DNA from: Exiguobacterium antarcticum DSM 14480
GTDB lineage: Bacteria > Bacillota > Bacilli > Exiguobacteriales > Exiguobacteriaceae
Length of the DNA stretch: 64,000 nucleotides
Assembly: GCF_000685865.1 (NCBI RefSeq)
Contig: NZ_JMKS01000005.1
Location: forward strand, 620,001 to 684,000
Reading direction: 5' to 3'
The notes beneath the pieces were generated by a model. It was given only the letters and a program-made list of their open reading frames with translations. It did no database searches and had not been told where the DNA came from. Below, one piece after another: positions 26,110 through 35,711 of this stretch (its first letter is position 1; each line of letters starts with the position of its first letter). The position numbers and the translations under genes were made by a program.

Positions 26110-26542
26110 CTCGGTCGTCGATGGTCCGGGATTACGCACGGTCGTCTTTTTTGCAGGGTGTCCCCATCACTGTCCGGGCTGCCACAATCCCGATTCTTGG
26201 CTCGTCGAAGGGGGAGCTGACTACTCGGTCGCTGAAGTCGTCGAACAGATTCATATGCTCGGATCACGGCGGATTACGATTTCAGGTGGGGAGCCGTTCC
26301 TGCAACGTTCGGCTCTAGTCGAGTTGATTGCAGCGTTAGCCGGTTATGAAATCTATCTTTTTACGGGCTACACCATTGAACAGCTGCTTCGACAGGAACA
26401 GACGCAGTGGATTTTGTCACGGATCGACTGCCTGATCGACGGGCGTTATGTCCGGTCGCTCCATGATCCTTCGTTGTCGATCCGGGGCAGCACCAATCAA
26501 CGGATCATTCTAAAGAACGAGCTTCGAGCATTCCTCAGCTAA
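26084..26542 (+). CDS. nrdG: Anaerobic ribonucleotide reductase activating protein
   Basis: 152-residue radical SAM enzyme that installs the glycyl radical on NrdD. It has the C-x3-C-x2-C cluster motif in GCPHHCPGCHNPDSW and the SAM-binding ISGGEPFLQ. The ATG at 26084 lies inside the end of nrdD in another frame; the overlap implies coupled translation. The open frame reaches further upstream but only as a shadow of nrdD. It depends on nrdD in the same operon. Confidence 0.92.
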   Translation: MRLLQILADSVVDGPGLRTVVFFAGCPHHCPGCHNPDSWLVEGGADYSVAEVVEQIHMLGSRRITISGGEPFLQRSALVELIAALAGYEIYLFTGYTIEQLLRQEQTQWILSRIDCLIDGRYVRSLHDPSLSIRGSTNQRIILKNELRAFLS

Positions 26543-26543
26543 A

Positions 26544-26591
26544 ACAATCGGTCGTTTCTTCTCTAAACAACGAGAGGAAACGACCGATTGT
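26544..26591. terminator. Bidirectional terminator between nrdG and the MFS exporter gene
   Basis: A 15-bp perfect stem (ACAATCGGTCGTTTC with GAAACGACCGATTGT) with an inner CTCT/AGAG helix. The genes on both sides converge on it. Confidence 0.85.
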
Positions 26592-26594
26592 AGG

Positions 26595-28070
26595 TTAAGC
26601 GTATTTTTTTTCACGTGCGGGTTCGACATGAACGACGTCTTGTTCGATCGGACGTTTCTTAATGAAGAACGATAGACCGAGCGCGAGGAGCGCAAGCAGC
26701 GTCGCGACGAAAAACGTATCGTTGATCCCTTCGACCATTGACTGGGTGATGATCGTTTGCGGGTTCGTACCCGGTGTTGCATTTGCCGTTAATTCTTTTG
26801 CATAATCGGCTGTCCGTGACGTCATGACAGAGACGAGTAATCCAGAACCAATCGCACCGGAGACTTGTGACAACGTATTGTTGAGGGCGGTCCCGTGTGG
26901 TGTCAAGTGTTGCGGAATATGGTTCAGTCCGTTCGTCATGACGGGCATCATGACCATTGAGATTCCTAAGAAGCGCAACGTATACATGATGACGAGGAAT
27001 GAATAAGCGGTATCGGCTGTCAGACGACTGAAGAAGAACGTCGTCAAGACGGTCAACGACAATCCGATCATCGCGAGGATTCGGGCACCGAAACGGTCAA
27101 ACAGACGACCGGTAATCGGCGACATGAACGCCATGACGAGCGCGCCGGGCAACATCAACAACCCGGAATGAAACGGGGAGATTCCCCGAATCGTCTGGAC
27201 GTAGATTGGCATCAGAATCATCGCCGAGAACATCGACATGTTCAGGACCATCGAGATGCCTTGCGATAAGGCGAACATCGGATACTTAAAAATCCGGAAT
27301 TCAAGCATCGGCTCATCCAACCGGAATTGGCGTATAATAAACGAGGTCAGACTGATGACGCCGATTGCGAGTGTTCCGATGACCGTCAGAGAGCCCCAAC
27401 CAGCTGATCCGGCAGAACTGAAGCCGTAAAGCAAACCACCAAAACCAAAGCTTGATAAGACAAGTGACAATTGGTCGAGACGGAGTGTGCTCGTGATCGT
27501 TTCTTTTTTTAATAAGAAGAAGCCGATGACAAGGACGAGTAGGGAAATCGGTGTGACGATATGGAACAGCATCCGCCATTCGTAATGCTCAAGAACCCAT
27601 CCGGATAAAGTCGGACCGATTGCGGGTGCAAACGTGATGACAAGACCAAAAATCCCCATGGCTTGCCCCCGTTTTTCGATTGGAAAACCATTTAAGAGGA
27701 CATTCATCAATAAAGGCATCATGATGGCTGAACCGGAGGCCTGTAACATTCGGGAACCGAGTAAGGTCGGAAACAGGTCGGCCTGTCCGGCAAGAATCGT
27801 CCCGATTGAAAAAAGTCCCATCGCCGTCAAGAATAATTGACGGGTCGAAAATTTTTGGACGAGGTAGGCTGACGTCGGAATCATGATTCCGTTGACCAAC
27901 ATATAACCGGTCGTCAGCCATTGTGCGGTGCTCGCTTCGATATTAAAGGATTGCATGATGGAGGGTAAGGCAATGTTCAATAGCGTCGAGTTGAGGACGG
28001 CGACGAATGCACCGGCCATTAAGACGGCTAAGATTAAATAAAGGCGAGATGATTGCTTGGTTGATTGCAT
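26595..28070 (-). CDS. MFS multidrug exporter of the DHA2 (EmrB/QacA/LmrB) type
   Basis: 491 residues with about 14 membrane segments. LNSTLLNIALPSIMQSF and GSRMLQASGSAIMMPLLMNV (motif C-like GPxxGG relative: FAPAIGPTLSGWVL) mark the 14-TM drug:proton antiporters; Bacillus LmrB and MdtP are close relatives by recall. It exports toxic organic compounds using the proton gradient. AAGGAG precedes the ATG. A TetR-type regulator is encoded divergently 312 bases away and probably controls it. The substrate is not predictable. Confidence 0.9.
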   Translation of the reverse strand: MQSTKQSSRLYLILAVLMAGAFVAVLNSTLLNIALPSIMQSFNIEASTAQWLTTGYMLVNGIMIPTSAYLVQKFSTRQLFLTAMGLFSIGTILAGQADLFPTLLGSRMLQASGSAIMMPLLMNVLLNGFPIEKRGQAMGIFGLVITFAPAIGPTLSGWVLEHYEWRMLFHIVTPISLLVLVIGFFLLKKETITSTLRLDQLSLVLSSFGFGGLLYGFSSAGSAGWGSLTVIGTLAIGVISLTSFIIRQFRLDEPMLEFRIFKYPMFALSQGISMVLNMSMFSAMILMPIYVQTIRGISPFHSGLLMLPGALVMAFMSPITGRLFDRFGARILAMIGLSLTVLTTFFFSRLTADTAYSFLVIMYTLRFLGISMVMMPVMTNGLNHIPQHLTPHGTALNNTLSQVSGAIGSGLLVSVMTSRTADYAKELTANATPGTNPQTIITQSMVEGINDTFFVATLLALLALGLSFFIKKRPIEQDVVHVEPAREKKYA

Positions 28071-28382
28071 TTCGTTATGCTCCTTTTGTACAGTAAGTCT
28101 ACTTTGTTATACACTGATTCTACAACTTAGTCATTCTATCGTCTGAAGCAACTGATTACAAATTATTTGCTTTGTGAAATAGTCGAGAACACTCGTGAAT
28201 TCAGTCGTGAGATGAATCGGCTTCGAACAAAAGATGGCTTTAGCCGTCCCGATTATTCGACATTTCCAACCCCTTGCGGATCAACTCATAAACTGCTCCG
28301 GCAAAGGATGGAATCTATTTTTCTACACTAAAATAATATGTGACCGCTGAAAATGAGGTCACTTCAAGAAAAGGACACGATT
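28071..28382. promoter_or_regulatory. Divergent control region of the MFS exporter and TetR genes
   Basis: 312 bases without a gene. On the tetR side a -10 TAATAT (28334-28339) is followed directly by the inverted repeat GTGACC...GGTCAC (28340-28345 and 28357-28362), which covers the likely transcription start and is well placed as an operator. On the exporter side the stretch 28091-28140 contains two related TCTAC-centred segments (CAGTAAGTCTACTT and CACTGATTCTACAACTT) that could be regulator half-sites. The middle (28150-28320) shows nothing convincing. Confidence 0.4.
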
Positions 28383-29291
28383 ATGAACCCAAAAAAGAAA
28401 CAACTCTTAGATGCCGCCTATCAATTATTCGTCTCAAAAGGGTACCAGTCGACTTCGATTCAAGACATACTCGATCAAAGTGTCGTCTCAAAAGGAACCT
28501 TTTATAATTATTTTTCCTCGAAAAATGAACTGTTCATCGATGTTTTCAACACGGTGTTCGAAAAGATGCGCACTGCGCGGAAGGAAATTTTAGTCGGACG
28601 GGATGTCTCGGATTACGAGACCTTTATCCAACAAGGGAATTGTTACCTTGAACTGATGCAAAAATACAAACTGTATACGCTGTTTGAAGAGGCGATTGCT
28701 TCGAATGAAAAAGAATTAAAAGCGTTCATGGAAAATAATCGTCTGCTCGAAATCGAATGGACGTACCATCGTCTCCGTGACTTGTTTGGTGAAGCGAAGA
28801 CCCCGTATCTCCTCGATCTTGCCGTCATCTACACCGGAATGTTGCAATATGCGATGTATTTCTTCCGCCAATCCGAACGAAACACCCAGCCGGAACGCGT
28901 CGTCCGGTACGTCTTCAATCGCCTGACCCATCTTGTCGAAGATGTCAGTCGCACGGAGGAACAATTGATTCCGCCCCGCTTTTTATCAGTCTGGCTCGAC
29001 CGCCCGCAAGATGAGGTCGTCATCCGGAAAGACCTGTTTGAGAAGACGAATGCGCACATGAAACGTCTGATCACGTTGTCTCCGATTTCAGAAGCATCAA
29101 AAGTAGCCCATGATGAAGTGCTCGATTTCATTTATGAAGAGTTACTCGAACGCAAGAAACCAAAAATACACTTGTTACGGCGCGCACTGGAGACGCTGGC
29201 GGAAGATCCGATCTTCCACGGACAGGAAATCATGGTCCGCTACCAAGACATGGTCGATGAGATCGTTCAAATTCGGATTCTGACCCAATAA
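28383..29291 (+). CDS. TetR/AcrR-family regulator with a long C-terminal domain
   Basis: 302 residues. The TetR_N helix-turn-helix is QSTSIQDILDQSVVSKGTFY followed by NYFSSKNELF. The ligand-binding part is about 100 residues longer than the usual 190-200-residue TetR proteins and resembles the longer Bacillus type (for example YerO-size). The ATG at 28383 with AAGGACA at seven bases was preferred to the upstream start at 28353. It is likely a repressor of the divergent MFS exporter and of itself. Effector unknown. Confidence 0.88.
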   Translation: MNPKKKQLLDAAYQLFVSKGYQSTSIQDILDQSVVSKGTFYNYFSSKNELFIDVFNTVFEKMRTARKEILVGRDVSDYETFIQQGNCYLELMQKYKLYTLFEEAIASNEKELKAFMENNRLLEIEWTYHRLRDLFGEAKTPYLLDLAVIYTGMLQYAMYFFRQSERNTQPERVVRYVFNRLTHLVEDVSRTEEQLIPPRFLSVWLDRPQDEVVIRKDLFEKTNAHMKRLITLSPISEASKVAHDEVLDFIYEELLERKKPKIHLLRRALETLAEDPIFHGQEIMVRYQDMVDEIVQIRILTQ

Positions 29292-29370
29292 GTGTTGCCG
29301 CAGTCAGGAAATCAGATTATGATAACCAAATGTATCTTACACGAATCAATTAGAAGAAATGAGGAATTCA

Positions 29371-30816
29371 ATGTTTTCACAATGGAGAAAAGAATGGGTC
29401 TTACAACCAAAAGCCGATATGTTGTCTGGCATCGTAGTTGCGTTAGCACTCGTTCCGGAAGCAATCGCCTTCTCATTAATCGCGGGTGTGAATCCGATGG
29501 TCGGTTTGTATGCTTCGGTCATCATTGCCATCATCATCTCGATTGCGGGTGGACGACCAGGGATGATCTCAGCCGCGACGGGAGCGATGGCACTTGTCGT
29601 CGTTCAACTCGTCAAAGATCATGGGGTCGATTATTTATTGGCGGCGGGAATTCTTGCAGGTGTGTTCCAAATCCTGTTAGGCGTTTTAGGCGTCGCGAAA
29701 TTACTCCGGTTCATACCGCGTGCCGTCATGGTCGGATTCGTCAATGCGTTAGCGATCTTGATTTTTTCCGCCCAGTTGCCCCAGTTTGAAGGGCAAAACT
29801 GGATTATGTACGCGATGGTTGCGGCGTCCCTTGCCATCATCTTGATTTTTCCCCGGTTTACGAAAGTGATTCCGGCACCACTCGTCGCGATTACGATCAT
29901 GACCGTCTTGACGGTCTTCTTGTCACTTGATACACGTGTCATCGGTGATATGGGACAGATTTCGGCTTCATTACCAAGCTTTTTCTTACCGAATGTACCG
30001 TTTTCGCTCGAAACGCTTCAAATCATTTTCCCTTATGCGTTATCACTGGCCTTTGTTGGTTTGATTGAATCGTTACTAACGGCTCGGATCGTCGATGAGA
30101 TGACGGATACGACGTCAAACAAAGCGACGGAGTCACGTGGACAAGGAATCGCCAACATCGTGGCGGGATTCTTTGGCGGGATGCCAGGCTGTGCGATGAT
30201 CGGTCAATCGGTCATCAATGTCACATCAGGTGGCCGGGGACGACTATCGACGTTTACAGCAGGTGCCTTTTTAATGCTGTTGATGGTGACGATGAATGAT
30301 TTACTGATGACGATCCCAATGGGGGCACTCGTCGGTGTGATGTTCTTCGTGTCGTACGCGACGTTTGACTGGGGATCCTTTAAGATGTTGAAGAACTCAC
30401 CGAAAAGTGATTCTGCCGTCATGCTGGCGACGGTTCTCGTGACGGTGCTGACGGATGATTTATCAATCGGCGTACTCGTCGGAATTTTACTTGCCGCCAT
30501 TTTATTTGCATCAAAAATCTCACGAATCGATGTCAAACGACAGATCGACGATTCAACCGTCGTCTATGCCATCAACGGTCCGATTTTCTTTGCTTCGACG
30601 ACGACGTTCGTCGAACAGTTTGATCTAATAGCGGACCAAGCGTACGAACAGGTTGTTCTTGATTTCACGAAAGCCCATCTGTTTGACGATTCGGCGACGG
30701 AAGCGATTGAGACCATTGTTCTCAAGTATCAGGCAGCAGGCATCAAAACAGAACTCGTCGCATTAAATGAAGAATCGCAGGCGTTGGTTGACCGGTTAGC
30801 CCGTCGTATTGCCTGA
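29371..30816 (+). CDS. SulP-family anion transporter with STAS domain
   Basis: 481 residues with about 10-12 membrane segments followed by a C-terminal STAS domain ([17 protein letters not shown] onward). [20 protein letters not shown] and [20 protein letters not shown] are the family's conserved motifs. Members carry sulphate, bicarbonate or other anions; the substrate here is open. The ATG at 29371 is used because GAGGAA lies just before it. It ends in a clear terminator. Confidence 0.9.
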   Translation: MFSQWRKEWVLQPKADMLSGIVVALALVPEAIAFSLIAGVNPMVGLYASVIIAIIISIAGGRPGMISAATGAMALVVVQLVKDHGVDYLLAAGILAGVFQILLGVLGVAKLLRFIPRAVMVGFVNALAILIFSAQLPQFEGQNWIMYAMVAASLAIILIFPRFTKVIPAPLVAITIMTVLTVFLSLDTRVIGDMGQISASLPSFFLPNVPFSLETLQIIFPYALSLAFVGLIESLLTARIVDEMTDTTSNKATESRGQGIANIVAGFFGGMPGCAMIGQSVINVTSGGRGRLSTFTAGAFLMLLMVTMNDLLMTIPMGALVGVMFFVSYATFDWGSFKMLKNSPKSDSAVMLATVLVTVLTDDLSIGVLVGILLAAILFASKISRIDVKRQIDDSTVVYAINGPIFFASTTTFVEQFDLIADQAYEQVVLDFTKAHLFDDSATEAIETIVLKYQAAGIKTELVALNEESQALVDRLARRIA

Positions 30817-30819
30817 CCG

Positions 30820-30858
30820 AGAGCCGTTCCGAACATGAATTCGGACGGCTCTTTTTTT
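30820..30858 (+). terminator. Rho-independent terminator after the SulP gene
   Basis: GAGCCGTTCCGAA and TTCGGACGGCTC form the stem, followed by seven T residues. Confidence 0.85.
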
Positions 30859-30918
30859 CGTGAAAGCAGACTCGGCAGAAGACTTTTCGGTATACTGGAA
30901 AAAAAGGGGGAAATGATC

Positions 30919-31746
30919 ATGAAATGGTTTCGATTTGAGCAAGACGGCCGGGCACGTATCGGGGTGGAGGAGGCAGGACATCGGTATGACGTGACGCCGC
31001 AAGTCTATACGGATTCATTACTCGAAGTCATCGTTCGCGGATTCGAGATGGATGTGGATTTAGATGTAGCTCCACGCTTAACGGATCATGTCCGTTTGCT
31101 CGCACCTTACTTACCACCACGTAACGTGATTTGTGTCGGAAAAAACTATGCCGATCATATCAAGGAGATGGATACGGCAGGGGCAGGGAAGTTCGTCTTA
31201 TTCACAAAAGCACCAAGTTCAATCGTCGGTCCATTTGACCCGATCGAACGCCATGCTGATCTGACGCAACAACTTGATTATGAGGGGGAACTTGCGATCA
31301 TCATCGGGACGACGGGACGTGATTTGACACCGGAAAATGCGCTTGAGCATGTATTTGGCTACAGTATCATCAATGATGTGACGGCACGGGATCTGCAAAA
31401 AGAACATGTGCAATTTTTCCGTGGTAAATCACTCGACGGTTTTTGTCCGTTTGGTCCGGTCATCGTGACGGAAGATGCTTTTGATCCGGCAGACGTATTA
31501 GTCGAGACACGGGTGAACGGTGAACTCCGTCAGTCGGGTTCGACGAAATTGATGCTGCGAGATGTCGTCACGATTCTGACCGAAGTGTCGCGCGGGATGA
31601 CTCTTGAAGCAGGAGATGTCATCGCAACGGGGACACCGGCCGGCGTCGGACACGGAATGAAGCCTCCGGTCTATCTTCAAGACGGAGATGTCATCGATGT
31701 ATCAATCGAAGGAATCGGACATCTGCAAAATCAAGTCAAAGCCTGA
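30919..31746 (+). CDS. Fumarylacetoacetate-hydrolase (FAH) family protein
   Basis: 275 residues. The C-terminal two thirds form the FAH fold: CVGKNYADHIKEM, metal-binding Glu/Asp in LDYEGELAI and INDVTARDLQ, then GTPAGVGHGMKPP. Relatives hydrolyse or decarboxylate C-C bonds in 1,3-diketo acids; the YisK/FAHD1-like branch includes oxaloacetate decarboxylases. The ATG at 30919 has GGGGG eight bases ahead; the in-frame ATG at 30913 would be too close. It is monocistronic, with a terminator after it. Confidence 0.88.
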   Translation: MKWFRFEQDGRARIGVEEAGHRYDVTPQVYTDSLLEVIVRGFEMDVDLDVAPRLTDHVRLLAPYLPPRNVICVGKNYADHIKEMDTAGAGKFVLFTKAPSSIVGPFDPIERHADLTQQLDYEGELAIIIGTTGRDLTPENALEHVFGYSIINDVTARDLQKEHVQFFRGKSLDGFCPFGPVIVTEDAFDPADVLVETRVNGELRQSGSTKLMLRDVVTILTEVSRGMTLEAGDVIATGTPAGVGHGMKPPVYLQDGDVIDVSIEGIGHLQNQVKA

Positions 31747-31774
31747 AAATGAATACCGGGTGACCATCTTGTTT

Positions 31775-31805
31775 AAAACCGCTCAGGGGATGAGCGGTTT
31801 TTTTT
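31775..31805 (+). terminator. Rho-independent terminator after the FAH gene
   Basis: AAAACCGCTCA pairs with TGAGCGGTTTT around GGGGA, followed by a T-run. Confidence 0.88.
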
Positions 31806-31929
31806 GTGTAAACGGTCATCATATGACCGTTTTTGGTGTATAATAGACGTATAAGAGGACATTATTGTCGAAAAAAGTCACATTTTGAAGGTTTTTTGAC
31901 GAAAAACATAAAAAGTTGAACGATTTTGA

Positions 31930-31958
31930 TTGATTTTTAAATGTAAACGCTTTATATT
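31930..31958 (+). promoter_or_regulatory. fru operon promoter with overlapping cre site
   Basis: TTGATT (31930-31935), 17 bases, TATATT (31953-31958). The cre-like ATGTAAACGCTTTAT at 31941-31955 fits WTGNAANCGNWNNCW at all but one position and covers the spacer and the start of the -10. CcpA bound here would block the promoter, giving catabolite repression of the fructose operon in addition to FruR control. Confidence 0.8.
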
Positions 31959-31978
31959 AAAGATGCGGAGGGAAACCA

Positions 31979-32725
31979 ATGTTAACGAAAAAACGCCATC
32001 AACTGATTCTTGAGTTATTGGCTCGAGAAGAAGTCGTCAAAATGCAGACGATCGTCGATCAGACGGGAGCCAGTGAATCCACGATTCGCCGAGATTTATC
32101 ACAGCTGGAAGCAGCGGGACATCTTCGACGGGTTCATGGCGGGGCGACCGCCAATCACTTGCAAATTGATGAACCGAGTTATTTCGAGAAAAGTGATCGT
32201 TTCGTTGAAGAAAAGGACCGGATTGCCCAAGCAGCTGCCGACTTGATCGAAGACGGAATGTACGTTTATCTCGATGCGGGAACGACGACACTTGCCATCG
32301 TTCCTTACCTCGAACAAAAGGCGATTACAGTCGTAACGAACAGTCTTCCTCTAGCGAATACATTACTCTATCACCGTATCCCGACGTTCGTCGTCGGAGG
32401 GCAACTCAAGCATTCGACGCAAGCACTGGTTGGTTACAACGCACGTGAAGGAATGTTGATTTACCATTTTGATGTCGCATTTCTTGGGATGAACGGTGTT
32501 CATCCGACCCAAGGATTCACGACGCCGGATCCGGAAGAGGCACTCGTAAAGAAGACAGCGATTGAGTTGGCAAAAAAGTCTTACGTATTAGTCGATGAGA
32601 CGAAGTTGGATGAAATCAGTTTTAGTCGGGTCGCTTCATTGCGAGCGGCGACGATCATCACGACGACATCGAGCGAACAAGAAGCGAAATACAGTCAATA
32701 TACAGAGGTGGTGAACGCGAAATGA
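31979..32725 (+). CDS. fruR: DeoR-family repressor of the fructose operon
   Basis: 248 residues. The N-terminal DeoR helix-turn-helix is TGASESTIRRDLSQLE, and the C-terminal sugar-phosphate sensor has DAGTTTLAIVPYL and VVTNSLPLANTL. It is the first gene of fruR-fruK-fruA and overlaps fruK by four bases. By family knowledge it represses the operon until fructose 1-phosphate accumulates. GGAGGG precedes the ATG. Confidence 0.92.
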   Translation: MLTKKRHQLILELLAREEVVKMQTIVDQTGASESTIRRDLSQLEAAGHLRRVHGGATANHLQIDEPSYFEKSDRFVEEKDRIAQAAADLIEDGMYVYLDAGTTTLAIVPYLEQKAITVVTNSLPLANTLLYHRIPTFVVGGQLKHSTQALVGYNAREGMLIYHFDVAFLGMNGVHPTQGFTTPDPEEALVKKTAIELAKKSYVLVDETKLDEISFSRVASLRAATIITTTSSEQEAKYSQYTEVVNAK

Positions 32726-33642
32726 TTTATACACTGACATTGAACCCATCGATCGATTATTATGTCACGTTGCCGGTATTTGAAGCCGGTCAGGTCAACC
32801 GTGTCGAACAAGCCGAAAAAGTGGCGGGTGGAAAAGGGATCAACGTCTCACTCGTCCTGAAGAATTATGAGGTCGAAACAGAGGCACTCGGATTTTTAGG
32901 AGGAAGCACCGGGCAGTTCATTCGCAATGAACTGGAAAAACAAGGTGTCTTGACAGCCTTTACGCCGATTGCTGATGAGACACGGATTAACGTTAAAATC
33001 CGTGCTGATCAGGAATCAGAACTCAATGCAGCGGGACCAAAAATTCAAGAAGATGAATTAAACGCGTTACTGGCAGCATTCGAGACGATGCAGGCAGGCG
33101 ACATCGTCGTCTTTGCCGGCAGCATCCCAAGCAGCTTACCGCAAGATTTATATCGAAAGATTGCCGAAGTCTTGACCAAACGTGGTGTCAAGTTCGCCGT
33201 CGATACGACAAAAGAAGCGATGCTTGAAGTATTGCCGCTTGGTCCATTCATGATCAAACCGAACCATCACGAATTAGGAGAGATTTTTGATGTCGAGATT
33301 ACGTCAAAAGAAATGGCGGTCCCTTATGCCCAACAACTCGTTGAGCGGGGCGCAGAAAACGTCATCATCTCCTTTGCAGGGGACGGCGCGTTACTCGTCA
33401 ATAAACAAGGAGCTTACACGGCGAACACACCAGCCGGAAAGCTGATCAACTCTGTCGGTGCAGGGGATTCCCTTGTCGCAGGCTTCGTTGCCAGTCACGC
33501 GCTCGGCCGACCGCCGGAAGAAGCTTTCCGGTACGCTGTCACGACAGGCAGTGCGTCCGCTTATGCATTCGGATTATGCACGAAAGAAGATATCGATCGT
33601 TTACTGACAGACGTCCAAGTCGTTGAACTCATTCAATCATAA
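32722..33642 (+). CDS. fruK: 1-phosphofructokinase
   Basis: 306-residue PfkB-family kinase that phosphorylates fructose 1-phosphate to fructose 1,6-bisphosphate. It has LTLNPSIDYYV, GGKGINVSLVLKN and the catalytic-base motif INSVGAGDSLVAGF. The ATGA overlap with fruR and position before fruA match the standard Firmicutes fru operon. It uses the product of FruA. Confidence 0.95.
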   Translation: MIYTLTLNPSIDYYVTLPVFEAGQVNRVEQAEKVAGGKGINVSLVLKNYEVETEALGFLGGSTGQFIRNELEKQGVLTAFTPIADETRINVKIRADQESELNAAGPKIQEDELNALLAAFETMQAGDIVVFAGSIPSSLPQDLYRKIAEVLTKRGVKFAVDTTKEAMLEVLPLGPFMIKPNHHELGEIFDVEITSKEMAVPYAQQLVERGAENVIISFAGDGALLVNKQGAYTANTPAGKLINSVGAGDSLVAGFVASHALGRPPEEAFRYAVTTGSASAYAFGLCTKEDIDRLLTDVQVVELIQS

Positions 33643-33659
33643 AAAGGAGTGACTCACTC

Positions 33660-35594
33660 ATGAAAATTACAGATCTTTTGACACGTGACACGATCAAACT
33701 CGATTTACGTTCATCTACGAAAGCAACCGTCATCGACGAGCTTGTCGATGTCCTCGATCGGGCCGGGAAATTAAATGACCGTTCGGCTTACCGCGAAGCC
33801 ATCTTGGCACGGGAAGCACAAAGCACGACTGGACTCGGCGAAGGAATCGCCATTCCTCACGCGAAGACGGCAGCTGTTAAATCACCAGCCATCGCCTTCG
33901 GTCGTTCAACGGGAATCGATTACGAAGCACTCGACGGACAACCAAGTCGCCTGTTCTTCATGATTGCAGCTGGTGAAAATGCGGATAACGCTCACCTCGA
34001 GACATTATCGAAACTGTCCGTCTACCTGATGGACATGAAGTTCCGCGACACGCTTCTCTCCGCCCGTTCGGAAGATGAAGTCATCGCCGCAATCGAAGCA
34101 AAAGAACGAGAAGAAGAAGGCCCGGTCGATGTCTCTTCACCAGCCGTCGCCAAAGACGCGCCGTATATCCTTGCCGTAACAGCATGTCCGACCGGCATCG
34201 CCCATACGTACATGGCAGCCGATGCCCTCCGTCAAAAAGCGGAAGAGATGGGTGTGCGGATCAAAGTCGAGACAAACGGTTCGACCGGGGTTAAAAACGG
34301 TCTAACAAGTCAAGACATCCAGGACGCAACAGCAATCATCGTCGCTGCGGATAAAGCCGTCGAGATGGATCGCTTCAACGGAAAACACGTCGTCGAAGTT
34401 CCCGTCGCTCAAGGAATCCGTAAACCAAAAGAATTGATTGACCGCGCCGTCAAACAAGATGCGCCGATCTATAAAGGCAGTGGTTCAAGTGACAGTTCAA
34501 AACCGGCGCGTGGCGGTTTCTACAAACATTTGATGAGTGGGGTTTCCGCGATGTTGCCACTCGTCGTCGCCGGTGGTCTGTTGATCGCGATCAGCTTCTT
34601 CTGGGGCATCAACTCTGCTAATCCGGATGATCCATCGTACAACGAATTTGCCGCCCAACTGATGTCGATCGGTCAGGCTGCATTTGGTCTCTTGATTCCG
34701 ATTCTTGCCGGATTCATCGCGATGTCGATTGCCGATAAACCAGGTCTTGCACCAGGTTTGATTGCCGGTTTCCTCGCAAGCCAAGGGAACGCTGGTTTCC
34801 TCGGTGGATTGATCGCTGGTTTCCTTGCTGGTTACGTTGTCCTTGTGCTTGTTAAAGTCTTACAAGGTCTTCCAAAAGCACTCGAAGGTATCAAACCGGT
34901 CTTACTTTACCCATTACTTGGATCGTTCATCACGGGAATGATCATGTTGCTTGTCATCAACGAACCAATCGCTGCCTTCATGACGTGGTTGACGGATTCG
35001 CTCAACGGTCTCAGTGGTGGAAACGCCATCCTGCTCGGTATGCTCGTCGCTGCGATGATGGCGATCGACATGGGTGGTCCAATCAACAAAACAGCTTACG
35101 TTTTCGGTACAGCCGCTCTGACAGCAGGAAACACGGAAGTCATGGCAGCCGTCATGGCAGGTGGTATGGTTCCACCACTTCTCGTGGCCTTCTCTTCAAC
35201 ATTATTCGCACGTAAGAAATTCACACCACAAGAACGTGAAGCGGGTATCGCAGCGTACGCAATGGGTGCTTCATTCGTCACGGAAGGTGCAATTCCATTC
35301 GCAGCAGCCGATCCACTTCGGGTTATCCCGGCAAGCGTCATCGGTTCAGCCATCGCCGGTGCGCTCACAATCGTCTTCGGTGTGTTGCTTCCGGCACCAC
35401 ACGGCGGTGTATTCGTCTTCCCACTACTTGACGGACCATCCGGCACACTGATGGCTGTTCTCAGCTACGCTGGTGCAATCCTTATCGGAGCACTCGTCGG
35501 TGCCGCAATCCTCTCGATCTTGAAAAAACCGCTTGTCGATCAAGAAGTTGCGAAAAAAGAAATGACTTCAGGTGCGGGCACGAAAGCATCATAA
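33660..35594 (+). CDS. fruA: Fructose-specific PTS enzyme IIABC
   Basis: 644 residues in three domains. IIA (about 1-150) has the phospho-accepting His67 in GIAIPHAKT. IIB (about 170-270) has Cys176 in TACPTGIAHTYMAA. IIC (about 290-630) has about nine membrane segments (DMGGPINKTAYVFGTA, GASFVTEGAIPFAAADP). It imports fructose while making fructose 1-phosphate. AAGGAG precedes the ATG. It is the last gene of the operon, closed by a terminator. Confidence 0.95.
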   Translation: MKITDLLTRDTIKLDLRSSTKATVIDELVDVLDRAGKLNDRSAYREAILAREAQSTTGLGEGIAIPHAKTAAVKSPAIAFGRSTGIDYEALDGQPSRLFFMIAAGENADNAHLETLSKLSVYLMDMKFRDTLLSARSEDEVIAAIEAKEREEEGPVDVSSPAVAKDAPYILAVTACPTGIAHTYMAADALRQKAEEMGVRIKVETNGSTGVKNGLTSQDIQDATAIIVAADKAVEMDRFNGKHVVEVPVAQGIRKPKELIDRAVKQDAPIYKGSGSSDSSKPARGGFYKHLMSGVSAMLPLVVAGGLLIAISFFWGINSANPDDPSYNEFAAQLMSIGQAAFGLLIPILAGFIAMSIADKPGLAPGLIAGFLASQGNAGFLGGLIAGFLAGYVVLVLVKVLQGLPKALEGIKPVLLYPLLGSFITGMIMLLVINEPIAAFMTWLTDSLNGLSGGNAILLGMLVAAMMAIDMGGPINKTAYVFGTAALTAGNTEVMAAVMAGGMVPPLLVAFSSTLFARKKFTPQEREAGIAAYAMGASFVTEGAIPFAAADPLRVIPASVIGSAIAGALTIVFGVLLPAPHGGVFVFPLLDGPSGTLMAVLSYAGAILIGALVGAAILSILKKPLVDQEVAKKEMTSGAGTKAS

Positions 35595-35611
35595 TCGATT
35601 GTTTTGATCTC

Positions 35612-35646
35612 AAAATCACTCCAGATTGTCTTGGAGTGATTTTTTA
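35612..35646 (+). terminator. Rho-independent terminator of the fru operon
   Basis: AAATCACTCCA pairs with TGGAGTGATTT around a nine-base loop, followed by T residues. Confidence 0.88.
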
Positions 35647-35711
35647 ATTGCCTTTTAAGGGTATTAGAGCAAGAATAGGGGACGTATCTACAATATGAAG
35701 GAGGTTCGTAT

